This document shows positions 24,701-32,972 of a DNA stretch of 64,000 nucleotides, piece by piece (position 1 is the first letter of the stretch; each line of letters begins with the position of its first letter). Source of the DNA: Paractinoplanes pyxinae (GTDB lineage: Bacteria > Actinomycetota > Actinomycetes > Mycobacteriales > Micromonosporaceae); assembly GCF_026626335.1 (NCBI RefSeq), contig NZ_JAPNTZ010000006.1, positions 248,001 to 312,000 of the forward strand, in the 5' to 3' direction. The notes beneath the pieces were generated by a model. That model worked only from the letters and a program-made list of their open reading frames with translations. It was not told the DNA's origin and did not search any database. A program made the position numbers and the translations under genes.

Positions 24701-25479
24701 GAGGCGTCGAACGTGACGTACGCGCCGTTCGAACCCGACCCGGCCGCATCCCGGCTGCCGTCGCTGCGGGTCGAGCCGCGCCACGTGCCGAAGGCGGCGA
24801 ACGGCCGGTCGAACGAGGCCGTGAAGTAGACGGTGTGGTCGTCCTTCCCGGCGCAGAAGTTGCCCGCCTCGATCCGGCCCTCGATCGTCCGGTCGCCCAC
24901 CACGTGGATCTCGGAGTCGAACACGTTCTGGTTGGCCTTGCCCGTGTTGAACAGGACATTGGCCGCCTGGGTGGACGGGAACGTGTAGCGCTGCCAGCCG
25001 GTGCGCTCGGTCGCGGTTAGTTCGGCCCGTACGTCGTACGTGGAAAGCCCGACCCGGTAGTAGCCGGGCGACGCCTCCTCGTCGGCGTGACTGTAGGCCG
25101 ACCGGTAGACGTTCGGATCGACGCTGGTGATGGCGCCGGTGGTCGGCATGATCGGCAGCTCGCCGGCGACGCCGCAGCCCACTCCGGAGAGATGGGTCTG
25201 GCTGAAGCCGTAGATCGTCGACTGTTTGTAGTCGTAGCCGCCCTGGCCGCCCGTGTCCGGGCTGACCTGCACCATCCCGAACGGCGCGCTGGCGCCGGGG
25301 AAAGTGTTGCCGAAGTTCTCGGTGCCCACGAAAGGCCGAACGAGATCCACCGGGTCCGCGGCCGCGGCGGGGGCACGCGCGGCGAGCGCGGGCGCGGAAG
25401 AAGCGGCCGAAGCGGGGGCAAGCGCGGCGGGCGCGGCGGCCAAGCCGGTGATCAGGATGGCGCTGAGGAGCGAGTGCAT
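21718..25479 (-). CDS. Secreted GH92 alpha-mannosidase with Ser/Ala/Thr-repeat linker
   Basis: 1253 residues, start supported by GGGAGG upstream. The Ala-rich signal peptide (about 1-26) is followed by GH92 from about residue 43 (VDLVRPFVGTENFGNTFPGASAPFG) to about 760. Key motifs: general-acid candidate E566 (HEGGAYQYQW), the loop NEPDLLAPY (E636), and GNDDLGTMSAW with D676 and D677. Then come a linker with ten 12-residue repeats (about 829-948), an NEW3-type beta-sandwich (alpha-galactosidase associated) and a C-terminal domain resembling an NPCBM-like or carbohydrate-binding module. It is a Ca-dependent exo-alpha-mannosidase by family. Its NEPDLL loop differs from the NQPSHH of the first GH92, so the two should not be redundant. 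A perfect LacI-type operator lies just upstream. Confidence 0.93.
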   Translation of the reverse strand: MHSLLSAILITGLAAAPAALAPASAASSAPALAARAPAAAADPVDLVRPFVGTENFGNTFPGASAPFGMVQVSPDTGGQGGYDYKQSTIYGFSQTHLSGVGCGVAGELPIMPTTGAITSVDPNVYRSAYSHADEEASPGYYRVGLSTYDVRAELTATERTGWQRYTFPSTQAANVLFNTGKANQNVFDSEIHVVGDRTIEGRIEAGNFCAGKDDHTVYFTASFDRPFAAFGTWRGSTRSDGSRDAAGSGSNGAYVTFDASADRDVVVKVGLSYTGVAGARANLAAETNGYDFETTRAALRTKWSAALDKAKIGGGTEERRAAFYTALYHSLLHPNLAGDVDGSYVGFDRAVHKADGYTPYQNFSLWDTYRPQNQLLELLEPDVARDVALSVLAIGRDGGWLPRWALVNSETNIMTGDPVTPFLVEAWSKGLLKGHELAAYELLRANALGEPPAASPYNGRTGIKYYSDRGYIPSGLQLGTDCVHKGGDNDCVHPASATLEYAAADAALALMASALGKTADAKLLAGRGQWYRNLWDSSIKHFRPRTVEGTWLTPYDPVAAAQQFHEGGAYQYQWLVPQDPAGLVRLMGGRPATERRLDNFFAYAKLLQDPAGTARNEWIASPYDYYAKPTYNPNNEPDLLAPYMYHWAGAPAKTATVVRAAMTLFTTGPDGMTGNDDLGTMSAWYVFSSLGLYPTMSGANFLAVSSPQFPSATLALKAGTLTITAPGASDQNRYIQRVRINGAQLTRNWLPWSAVGSGGTIAHTLGTTPSTWGTAAAAEPPSVNQAAPDNRTHLDATLRPTTAALPATTSAADSTPASPPAADTPPSSAAGSIVATPATSAGGSAAATSVPSAASSAATTSVSPAAGSTAATPGSSAVGSVGAAPVSLAAGSAGAAPASSAAGSATAASVPSAVGSTAATSVSSAAGSAAATPVSSSAGLAGAAPVRSGSAGEPVASGRGPLPGRPGSAVAALAAGDAAVLTVDLVGQAPGSLTPRVSASAPAGWTATVRQAGTLVSRHLPVSGTATVTVTAPAGTAVGSYPLSVTVTGGGATLQKSASLVVTTPATCASSSAAGQCAIDLASAHTKDGTATVAETTQGNFDGGGWSYDAALMPAAGPVTWAGVTYDAPDPTGTAPNFVPATGQTLLLPATARTSANLVLTSHNGPVGTSVTIGYTDGTYASTPVTVADWCGTAAAGTTAVLSMPHRIKSGQGVDGPPVALFEARIPLSADKQIRSITLPSDPRVYVYAVTLT
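22636..22995 (-). repeat. Ten 36-bp in-frame repeats encoding a 12-residue linker unit
   Basis: Ten contiguous units of exactly 36 nt encode variants of AAGSxAATxxSS (for example AAGSTAATPGSS, AAGSAGAAPASS, AVGSTAATSVSS). The region is an extended, low-complexity linker between the catalytic and C-terminal binding domains and is a candidate for O-mannosylation. Unit divergence shows that it is not a very recent expansion. Confidence 0.85.
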
Positions 25480-25492
25480 GAAGTGACCTCCC

Positions 25493-25508
25493 GTGACAAC
25501 GTTGTCAC
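25493..25508. promoter_or_regulatory. GH92 operator 2 (perfect 16-bp palindrome)
   Basis: GTGACAACGTTGTCAC is a perfect palindrome with central CG, the form of LacI-family operators. It is 13 nt upstream of the start codon, next to the Shine-Dalgarno. Its inner 14 bp match the GH92 operator at 11774-11787 at all but the two central flanking bases. Confidence 0.7.
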
Positions 25509-25644
25509 CACCCAGAGACGTACGTCAATGCCTCTGCTCCCGTTTTGCCTCCGAGAACTGCTCAAGGTCGGTCCCGCGGTCCCGATCTAGGCCCTACGAC
25601 CGCCCACCTCGGGGCGGTTTCTCGGCGGACCGGAGACACGTCTG

Positions 25645-28383
25645 ATGGCAGCCAGCACCGAAACGCGCCGACCGGCCGGGTGGTACGCACTCTGCGCCCT
25701 GGTCGGCTCGTTCGTCGTGGCCTTCGCGTTCGTCCTGAGCACCGGGACCGGCGGCGCCGACTTCACCCTGGTCGTCTCCAACTTCGGGCTGTGCTTCGCC
25801 GCGATCGCGGCCGCGCTGGCCTGCCTGTGGCGGGCCCGCCGATTCTCCGGGCGCATGCGCTGGGGCTGGGCCCTGGTCGGCCTGGGCGTGCTCAGCTGGG
25901 GACTCGGCCAGGCCGCGGCCTGCTGGATCCAGACCGTCCTGGGCCGCGAGGTGCACCTGCCGTCGCAGGCCGACATCGGCTACCTCGGCATGGTCGTGCT
26001 CCTGCCGATCGGCCTGCTCGTGCTGCCCAGCCGGGCCCAGGCGCTGGCCGGCCGGGTCCGCAGCGTCCTCGACGGCCTCATGGTGGCCGCCTCGCTCGTG
26101 CTGATGGCGTGGATCTTCGTGGTGCAGCCGCTGCTCGACGCCGGCCAGAACAGCCCGCTCGCCCTCTACGTCAGCCTGGCCTACCCGCTGGGCGACGTGG
26201 TGATCGTGACGATGGTGCTCTACATGCTGGCCCAGCAGCGCCGCAGCGGCCGCACCTTCAACCAGCTGGCGCTGGTCGGCGTCGGCATCGGGGCGTTCGC
26301 GGTCTCGGACATCGGCTACGTCTACCTCAATCTGCTCGGCAGCTACAGCTCCGGCGGCGTCACCGACATCGGCTGGTTCACCGGCTTCTCGCTGATCCTG
26401 GTGGCCGCCCTGATGCCCGTACGGCGTACCGGCGAGGTCGTCGAGTCGGACAGCGGCCAGCCGGTCGGCATCCTGCTGCCGTACGTGGCCGTGCTGGCCG
26501 CCCTGTTCACCTCGGTCGTCTGGTACGCCACGACCGGGCACAGCAACGGGTTCGTCGCCTACACCCGCTCGGTCCTCATCCTGCTGATCGTCGGCCGCCA
26601 GCTGCTGACGCTGCGCGAGAACCGCAACCTCACCCGTACGCTCGAGGCCCGCGTCGAGGCCCGCACGGCCGAGCTGTTCGCCAGCGAGCAGCGCTTCAAG
26701 GCTCTGGTGCAGCACAGCTCCGACGTGGTCACCGTGGTCAGCCCCGAGGCCGACGTGCTCTACCAGAGCGAGTCGGTGCACCGGGTCTTCGGCTACCCGG
26801 CGCGGGCCCTGCACGGCCGTCGCCTGACCAAGCTGCTCGACCCCGAGTCCGGCCTGCGCCTGGCCCAGGCGCTGCGGCAGGTGGCCGGCCGCCCGTACGC
26901 CACGACCGTGCTCGAACTGACCGTGCAGCACCGCGACGGGCGGCGCCGGCAGGCCGAGATGACCATCACCAACCTGCTCAGCGACCCCAGCGTGGCCGGC
27001 CTGGTGCTCAACACCCGCGACATCAGCGAGCGCAAGGAGCTGCAGGACCAGCTCGTCCACGAGGCCTACCACGACGCGCTGACCCAGCTGGCCAACCGCG
27101 CGCTGTTCCGCGAGCGGGTCGGCGAGGCCCTGCGCCAGCGCCCGGCCGACGGCGAGGTCACCGTGCTCTTCCTCGACCTCGACGGGTTCAAGGAGGTCAA
27201 CGACAGCCTCGGCCACCTGGCCGGCGACCAGTTGCTCGTGCAGGTGGCCGACCGGCTGCGCGCCTCGGTCCGCGAGGTCGACGTCGTGGCCCGCTTCGGT
27301 GGCGACGAGTTCGCCGTCCTCATCGAATCGGACCGCGGCGGCGACGACGCCGAGCAGGTCGCGCAGCGCATCATCGACGTCCTCGAGGAGCCGTTCGCCA
27401 GCGAGAGCCGCGACATCCACGTGCAGGCCAGCATCGGCCTGGCCAAGGCCGGTCTGCTGGCCGACGGCGAGGACGACGGCGCCGAGCAGCTGATGCGCAA
27501 CGCCGACCTGGCCATGTACAAGGCCAAGTCGGCCGGCGGCAGCGGCTACGCCAGCTACGACCCCGAGATGCTGTCGGGCCTGGTGGCCCGGCTCGAGCTC
27601 GAGGCCGACCTGCGCCTGGCCCTGGAGCGCAACCAGCTCAAGCTGCACTACCAGCCGACCGTCGACCTGGGCAGCAGCGAGGTCATCGGGTTCGAGGCGC
27701 TGGCCCGCTGGATGCACCCGACCCGCGGCCTGATCCCGCCGGCCGAGTTCATCCCGATCGCCGAGGCCACCGGGCTCATCGTGCCGCTGGGCCGCTGGGT
27801 GCTGCGCGAGGCGTGCCGCCAGGCCGTCGAGTGGAGCCAGGCCGGCGACGGCCGCCCGGTCAAGATGGCGGTCAACGTGTCGGTCCGCCAGTTCGACCGC
27901 GCCGACCTGGTCGACGTGGTGGCCGAGATCCTGGCCGAGACCGGCATGCCGGCCGACCAGCTCTGCCTCGAGATGACCGAGAGCGTGCTGATGACCGACA
28001 CCGACGACAACCTCGAGCAGCTGCTGCGGCTCAAGGCGCTCGGCGTGACGCTGGCCATCGACGACTTCGGCACCGGCTACTCGTCGCTGGCCTACCTGCG
28101 GCGGTTCCCGGTCGACACCCTCAAGATCGACCGCTCGTTCGTCGAGCGGCTGGGCGCCCTGACCGACGACACCGCGCTGGCCGACACCATCGTCCAGCTC
28201 GGCAAGAGCCTCGGCATGGCCACGGTCGCCGAAGGCATCGAGGAGTTCGGGCAGCTCGCCGCGCTCCGCGACATGGGCTGCCACTTCGCTCAGGGCTACT
28301 ACTTCTCCCGCCCCGTTCCGGCCATTGAGGCCGGGCGGCTGTTCCTCGAAGGCGCCGACCCCCGACTGGAGATCCCCGCATGA
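25645..28383 (+). CDS. Membrane GGDEF-EAL protein with PAS domain
   Basis: 912 residues. About nine to ten membrane helices (residues 12-330) form a MASE-like sensor region. A PAS domain (about 351-465) is followed by GGDEF (RFGGDEF, 552-556) with an intact inhibitory I-site RxxD (R543-D546) five residues upstream. The EAL domain (FEALARW, 684-686; DDFGTGYSS; LKIDRSFV) keeps its metal and substrate motifs. Both activities, c-di-GMP synthesis and hydrolysis, therefore look competent. The TGA overlaps the ATG of the decarboxylase gene by 4 nt, a three-gene operon with the transporter. Long open frames on the other strand are high-GC artefacts. Confidence 0.95.
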   Translation: MAASTETRRPAGWYALCALVGSFVVAFAFVLSTGTGGADFTLVVSNFGLCFAAIAAALACLWRARRFSGRMRWGWALVGLGVLSWGLGQAAACWIQTVLGREVHLPSQADIGYLGMVVLLPIGLLVLPSRAQALAGRVRSVLDGLMVAASLVLMAWIFVVQPLLDAGQNSPLALYVSLAYPLGDVVIVTMVLYMLAQQRRSGRTFNQLALVGVGIGAFAVSDIGYVYLNLLGSYSSGGVTDIGWFTGFSLILVAALMPVRRTGEVVESDSGQPVGILLPYVAVLAALFTSVVWYATTGHSNGFVAYTRSVLILLIVGRQLLTLRENRNLTRTLEARVEARTAELFASEQRFKALVQHSSDVVTVVSPEADVLYQSESVHRVFGYPARALHGRRLTKLLDPESGLRLAQALRQVAGRPYATTVLELTVQHRDGRRRQAEMTITNLLSDPSVAGLVLNTRDISERKELQDQLVHEAYHDALTQLANRALFRERVGEALRQRPADGEVTVLFLDLDGFKEVNDSLGHLAGDQLLVQVADRLRASVREVDVVARFGGDEFAVLIESDRGGDDAEQVAQRIIDVLEEPFASESRDIHVQASIGLAKAGLLADGEDDGAEQLMRNADLAMYKAKSAGGSGYASYDPEMLSGLVARLELEADLRLALERNQLKLHYQPTVDLGSSEVIGFEALARWMHPTRGLIPPAEFIPIAEATGLIVPLGRWVLREACRQAVEWSQAGDGRPVKMAVNVSVRQFDRADLVDVVAEILAETGMPADQLCLEMTESVLMTDTDDNLEQLLRLKALGVTLAIDDFGTGYSSLAYLRRFPVDTLKIDRSFVERLGALTDDTALADTIVQLGKSLGMATVAEGIEEFGQLAALRDMGCHFAQGYYFSRPVPAIEAGRLFLEGADPRLEIPA

Positions 28384-29531
28384 CCTCGTGGCCCACCCCG
28401 CTCGCCCCCGCGACGCTCGGCGGGATCGTCGACGTGCCGACGCCGTACCTGATGACCGACCTGGACACGGTGGCCGACCGCCTCGCGTCGTTCCAGGCCG
28501 CCCTGCCCGGCGTGGCCGTGCACTACGCGATGAAGTGCAACCCGGCCGAGGAGATCCTGCGCACCCTGCACGCCGGCGGCGCGAGCTTCGAGGTCGCCTC
28601 GATCGGCGAGCTGCGCAAGCTGCAGGCCATCGGGGTCGACCCGGCCGACGTGCTCTACAGCAACCCGATCAAGCCGGCGTCGCACATCGCGGCCGCCCAC
28701 GCGGCCGGCCTGTGGCGCTTCAGCTTCGACTCCCCCAACGAGCTGGCCAAGATCGCCGAGCACGCTCCGGGCGCGGCCGTCTACGTCCGGCTGCGGGTCG
28801 ACGACGAGGCCAGCGTCTTCCCGCTCTCCCGCAAGTTCGGCACGGACGTCGAGGACGCCTACGACCTGCTGCTGCTCGCCCAGCGGCTCGACCTGCGGCC
28901 GTACGGGGTGACCTTCCACGTCGGCTCGCAGTGCCTGCGCCCGTCGGCCTGGGCGTCGGCGGTCGACACCGCGGGCAAGCTGATGGACCGGCTGCGCCAC
29001 GAGGGCATCGAGCTCGAGATGCTGGACATGGGCGGCGGCTTCCCGGCCCGCTACACCACCGGCGTGCCCTCGATCGACGAGATCGGCGCGGCCACGACCG
29101 AGGCGCTGGACGCCCTGCCGTACCGGCCCGGCCTGATCGTGGCCGAGCCCGGCCGGCACCTGGTGGCCGAGTCCGGCGTGCTGGCGGCCACGGTGATCGG
29201 GCACGAGCGGCGCGACGAGGAGAACTGGCTGTACCTCGAGGTGGGTGCGTTCAACGGGCTCATGGAGGTGCTGCAGACGCCGGGCGGCTGGGACTTCCCG
29301 ATCCGGACCTCCCTTTCCCGTACGGATGACCTGGTGCCCTACACGGTCACCGGGCCGACGTGCGACAGCAGCGACACCATCGGGTACGGCATCATGCTGC
29401 CGGCCGGCCTCAAGACCGGCGACGTGCTCTACATCGGAACCACCGGGGCGTACACCCTGGCCTACGCGTCGGACTTCAACGGCTTCGACCAGCCGATGCC
29501 GCTCTTCGTCGGGTCGTACGCCCGTGTCTGA
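28380..29531 (+). CDS. PLP-dependent ornithine-decarboxylase-type enzyme (fold III)
   Basis: 383 residues, alanine-racemase-fold decarboxylase. The PLP lysine is K52 (HYAMKCNP), the phosphate loop is in MGGGF, and EPGRH lies at 256-260. C328 in GPTCDSSD is the active-site cysteine typical of ornithine decarboxylases and absent from diaminopimelate decarboxylases. The likely product is putrescine, or cadaverine if lysine is used. It overlaps the GGDEF-EAL gene upstream (ATGA) and the transporter downstream (8 nt), so c-di-GMP control, amine synthesis and probably export are in one transcript. Confidence 0.9.
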   Translation: MTSWPTPLAPATLGGIVDVPTPYLMTDLDTVADRLASFQAALPGVAVHYAMKCNPAEEILRTLHAGGASFEVASIGELRKLQAIGVDPADVLYSNPIKPASHIAAAHAAGLWRFSFDSPNELAKIAEHAPGAAVYVRLRVDDEASVFPLSRKFGTDVEDAYDLLLLAQRLDLRPYGVTFHVGSQCLRPSAWASAVDTAGKLMDRLRHEGIELEMLDMGGGFPARYTTGVPSIDEIGAATTEALDALPYRPGLIVAEPGRHLVAESGVLAATVIGHERRDEENWLYLEVGAFNGLMEVLQTPGGWDFPIRTSLSRTDDLVPYTVTGPTCDSSDTIGYGIMLPAGLKTGDVLYIGTTGAYTLAYASDFNGFDQPMPLFVGSYARV

Positions 29532-30855
29532 CCTGCTGGCCGCCCGCCGTGGACGCCGCCGGGCCGGTCCCGGCGGCATGCGGCGGGCCGGCCGGCTGCG
29601 TGAGCTCGTCGTCTCGGGCGTGGTCGACTCGTTCGGCATGGCCCTGGGCTGGACGTTCATCGTGCTCATGGCCACCGCCCGCGGCGGCCTGGCCGAGGCT
29701 GCGCTCTACAACGCGGCCATGCTGGTCGGCGTCGTGCTCTCGGCCCCCGTGACGGGTTGGCTGGCCCGTCACCTGAACGGCCGCACGCTGCTGCGCGGCG
29801 CGGCCGGCATCGAGGTGCTGCTGCGCTTCGGCACGCTGTACGGCCTGATCGCCGGCTGGCCGTCCTGGCTCATCGCCGTACTCGTGGTTCTGCAGCACAT
29901 CGCCGCCTGGGCCGGTTTCGCCGGCATGCGCGCCGAGGTGTCCGCCGTGGACGCGTCGGCCCGCTCGATGACCCGCTACGCGGTGGCCATCGCCGGGGTC
30001 GAAGCCGCCGGCACTGCCATCGCCGCCCTGCTCCCCACGGGCACCCTCGGCTACCCGACGGGCTGGCTGCTGGTCGCGGTCTTCATCGTGTACGTGGGTT
30101 CCCTGCTCCCGACCGTGCTGGTGGCACGCCGAGCCCGCATATCGGCCAGCGCGCCCCTGTCCCGCCCGGCCCACACCGGCGCCGTTTCCCCCGGCGCCCG
30201 CGCCGTTCCGCACCCCGGCCCCACGAAGGACGGAGCGCTCCCGGCGAGGTGGCGGCACGCGGCCACCCCGCCCGCAACGGCCGGCTGGCGCCTCCCGCAG
30301 CCGCAACTGCTGCTGGCCGGCGCCGGCGTCATGGTCCTGGCCTCGGGCCCGACGCTGCTGGCCGTCCCGGTGATCGCCGAACTCCACGGCCACAACTGGG
30401 TGGCCGTCTCCGCGATCGCCTTCTGCCTGGGCACCCTGCTCGCCACCCGAGCCGTGGCCGCCCTGTCCCGCCTGCGCCTCCCCGCCGTACTCCGCTGGTG
30501 CCTGTGGGGCCTGGGCATGCTCGCCGGCTGGATCCTGGCCCCCGTCTACGCCCCCATGGTCCTGCTGGCCCAGTTCGCGGCCGGCCTCTCCCAAACCGCC
30601 TTCGAGGGCGACATGGACGCCCGGGTGGCGGCCGAAGCCAGACCCGAATCCCTGACCCGAGACCTGGCCTACAGCGCCTCGGTCCGAGCCATGGGCGGCG
30701 CCCTGTCCGTGCGCCTCCTCCCCATGGTCGCCGCCGCCTCCGCCATCGGCGTAGCCGCCAGCGCCTCAGCCCTCATCCTGGGCGTCGTCACCCTGATCCT
30801 CTGGGCCGGCCTGTCCACGGCCCCCCACCTCTTCCGCCGCCCCGCCCACCCCTGA
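29524..30855 (+). CDS. MFS-like transporter, probably polyamine-linked
   Basis: 443 residues from a GTG overlapping the decarboxylase stop by 8 nt. About ten to twelve hydrophobic segments are visible with a long Pro/Ala/Arg-rich cytoplasmic loop (about residues 205-258) in the middle, the layout of major facilitator proteins. The LNGRTLLR segment after helix 2 resembles the MFS A-motif region. Coupling to the decarboxylase suggests export of the amine product or exchange for its precursor, which is inference. Codon use and GC content match the neighbours. Confidence 0.75.
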   Translation: MSDLLAARRGRRRAGPGGMRRAGRLRELVVSGVVDSFGMALGWTFIVLMATARGGLAEAALYNAAMLVGVVLSAPVTGWLARHLNGRTLLRGAAGIEVLLRFGTLYGLIAGWPSWLIAVLVVLQHIAAWAGFAGMRAEVSAVDASARSMTRYAVAIAGVEAAGTAIAALLPTGTLGYPTGWLLVAVFIVYVGSLLPTVLVARRARISASAPLSRPAHTGAVSPGARAVPHPGPTKDGALPARWRHAATPPATAGWRLPQPQLLLAGAGVMVLASGPTLLAVPVIAELHGHNWVAVSAIAFCLGTLLATRAVAALSRLRLPAVLRWCLWGLGMLAGWILAPVYAPMVLLAQFAAGLSQTAFEGDMDARVAAEARPESLTRDLAYSASVRAMGGALSVRLLPMVAAASAIGVAASASALILGVVTLILWAGLSTAPHLFRRPAHP

Positions 30856-31030
30856 CAAGCGAAATTCGATTGACGGGCTGAAGAGCGAGTTCCAGCATGG
30901 GCGCATGACAACTGCGTGTGGCATCGCTTGGTTTGGCCGGTGCCCTGTGGCTGCTGCGGGCTGATGACCCCCTACTAGCAGCGATCCACCCCGGCGCCGG
31001 GTCGGCTTTTCGATACCGGAGTGCTTTCGC

Positions 31031-32242
31031 ATGTCGTCATATCGTCTTTATCTGCTCATCTGCGGGGTCGGCTCGTTCGCGTCGACCACCGCTTTCACCC
31101 TGAACCTCATTTATCAGGCGACCGTCGTCGGGCTGTCGCCGCTTCAGCTTGTGCTGGTGGGCACGCTGATGGAGACCGTCTGTTTCGTGGCTCAGGTGCC
31201 GACCGGGGTGATCGCCGATCGGTACAGCCGGCGCCTCAGTGTCATCGTCGGCTACCTGCTGATGGGGGCCGGCCTGGTCGTCTGGGGCCTGGTTCCCTCG
31301 TACGCCGCGATCCTCGCCGGAACCGTCGTCTGGTCCATCGGTGTGGTCTGTGTGGACGGCGCCGAGGAGGCCTGGGCGTCCGACGAGATCGCGCCCGACC
31401 TGGTCACCCGGGCTTTCGTCCGCGGTGGGCAGGTTTACCAGGCCGGCTCTTTCGTGGGCATCGTGGCCGCCGTCGGGCTCACCGCGATCGCCCCGGCCCT
31501 GCCCATCGTGGCCGGCGGCGTCGTCACGCTGGCCCTCGGCGTACTGCTGGCGTTCGTCATGACCGAGAACAACTGGAGCCCGGCGCCGGTCGGCTCGTGG
31601 CGGTCGATGCACCGCCAGGTCGTCGACGGGGTGCGGACCGTGCGGCACAGCGCTGTCCTCGCCGCCGTCCTGGGCGCGACGCTGTTCGCGGGCATGAGCA
31701 GCGAGGGTTTCGACCGTCTGAGCCAGCCGTTCCTGCTGCCCTTCCTGGGCGGCTACCCGGTCGAGCTGGTGTTCGGCGGTCTCGCGATGGCCGCCGCGCT
31801 CGGGTCGATCGTGGTGACCGGCCTGGCCGGCAAGTGGATCGACGTCGTCCGGCCGCAGCGGGTCGGCCGGGTGCTGGCCGTCGTGCAGGCGCTCATCGCT
31901 CTCGGCATGATCGGCCTCGGCGGGGCCGGTCACTGGTGGGCGGCGGTCGGGCTTTATTTGGGCGTACGTCTGTTGCGTGATTCGGCCGAGCCGGTGCTCA
32001 ACGTCTGGCTGGTCTCGGCCACCGAGCCGCGCTCCCGGGCGACGGTCTTCTCGATCGTGTCGCAGGCCGACGCGCTCGGGCAGATCGCCGGCGGCCCGCC
32101 CGCCGGCCTGGTGGCCCGGCGCCGCTCGATCGGGGCCGGCATCTCGGTGGCGGGCCTGTTCGTCCTGCCCGCCGTGGCCCTCTACACGCTGGCTGCCAAG
32201 CGGTCTAGGGAGCCGGTCGCCGCAGCAAGTACGTATCCATGA
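31031..32242 (+). CDS. MFS transporter
   Basis: 403 residues with 12 predicted helices. The A-motif between helices 2 and 3 is GVIADRYSRRLS, confirming the major facilitator superfamily; helix 4 has the acidic DGAEEAWASDE segment seen in the DHA-type efflux branch. The Shine-Dalgarno GGAG is 9 nt before the ATG. A substrate cannot be named; drug or metabolite efflux is most common for this subgroup. The 3' end overlaps the convergent cobF gene by 38 nt. Confidence 0.88.
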   Translation: MSSYRLYLLICGVGSFASTTAFTLNLIYQATVVGLSPLQLVLVGTLMETVCFVAQVPTGVIADRYSRRLSVIVGYLLMGAGLVVWGLVPSYAAILAGTVVWSIGVVCVDGAEEAWASDEIAPDLVTRAFVRGGQVYQAGSFVGIVAAVGLTAIAPALPIVAGGVVTLALGVLLAFVMTENNWSPAPVGSWRSMHRQVVDGVRTVRHSAVLAAVLGATLFAGMSSEGFDRLSQPFLLPFLGGYPVELVFGGLAMAAALGSIVVTGLAGKWIDVVRPQRVGRVLAVVQALIALGMIGLGGAGHWWAAVGLYLGVRLLRDSAEPVLNVWLVSATEPRSRATVFSIVSQADALGQIAGGPPAGLVARRRSIGAGISVAGLFVLPAVALYTLAAKRSREPVAAASTYP

Positions 32243-32963
32243 TCCAGCCGTGCTGCTCGCGGGCCGCCGTCCGTGTCTCCACGATCTCGTCGGCGACGTC
32301 GGACACGCGGCCCGACCGCAGGATCTCGTCGGGCGTCCCCACGTAGGCGCCCCAGAAGATGTCCACGTCGGGGTACGCGGTGAAGGCCTGCTGGGCGTCG
32401 AGCATGACCACCACGTCGTCGACGCCCTCGGGCCAGCCCTCGGCGAGCCGGCGGCCGGTCGTCACCTGGAACGGCCGGCCGACCCGGTTCAGCGGCGCCC
32501 GGTGCCGGGCCGCGAGCGCAGAGACGCTGCTGATGCCGGGGATCACCTCGTACTCGAAGGCGATCGTCCCCCGGGCGAGCACCTCGTCGAGGATCGCCAT
32601 CGACGAGTCGTACAGAGAAGGGTCGCCCCACACCAGGAAGGAGCCGGTCTCGTCCTCACGCAGGTGCTCGAGCAGCATCTCTTCGATGACGAGGGCCCGG
32701 CGGTGCCGCCAGTCCTCGACCGTGCCCTCGTAGTCGGCGGGGGTGCGGTCGCGGTCGGGGTCGCGCCCGGTGACCATGCGGCGGGTCGGCTTGGAGTAGC
32801 CGCGGATGATCCGCTCCCGCAGGTCGATCATGCTTTGCTTGAGCTCACCCTTGTCGAGCAGGAAGAACACGTCGGTACGCCCGATGGCCTTGGCCGCTTG
32901 CAGGGTGAGGTGGTCCGGGTCGCCCGCGCCGATCCCGATCAGACTGATCTTCCGCACCCGCAC
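32205..32963 (-). CDS. cobF: Precorrin-6A synthase (deacetylating)
   Basis: 252 residues, a tetrapyrrole methylase specific to the aerobic cobalamin route. It methylates C-1 of precorrin-5 with loss of acetate, giving precorrin-6A. The start region ISLIGIGAGDPDHLTLQA is the SAM-site loop, and FLVWGDPSLYDSSM and VIPGISSVSALAA are diagnostic. A GTG start follows GAGG by 7 nt. It begins only 9 nt after the dinB stop on the same strand, so it is likely co-transcribed with that SOS gene rather than with the cob cluster 20 kb away. Confidence 0.93.
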   Translation of the reverse strand: MRVRKISLIGIGAGDPDHLTLQAAKAIGRTDVFFLLDKGELKQSMIDLRERIIRGYSKPTRRMVTGRDPDRDRTPADYEGTVEDWRHRRALVIEEMLLEHLREDETGSFLVWGDPSLYDSSMAILDEVLARGTIAFEYEVIPGISSVSALAARHRAPLNRVGRPFQVTTGRRLAEGWPEGVDDVVVMLDAQQAFTAYPDVDIFWGAYVGTPDEILRSGRVSDVADEIVETRTAAREQHGWIMDTYLLRRPAP

Positions 32964-32972
32964 CAGTCTGCC

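Noticed and set aside
25594..28284. 896-codon open frame antisense to the GGDEF-EAL gene
   Set aside because: The plus strand has four recognisable domains with intact motifs; the antisense frame has none and no start signals.
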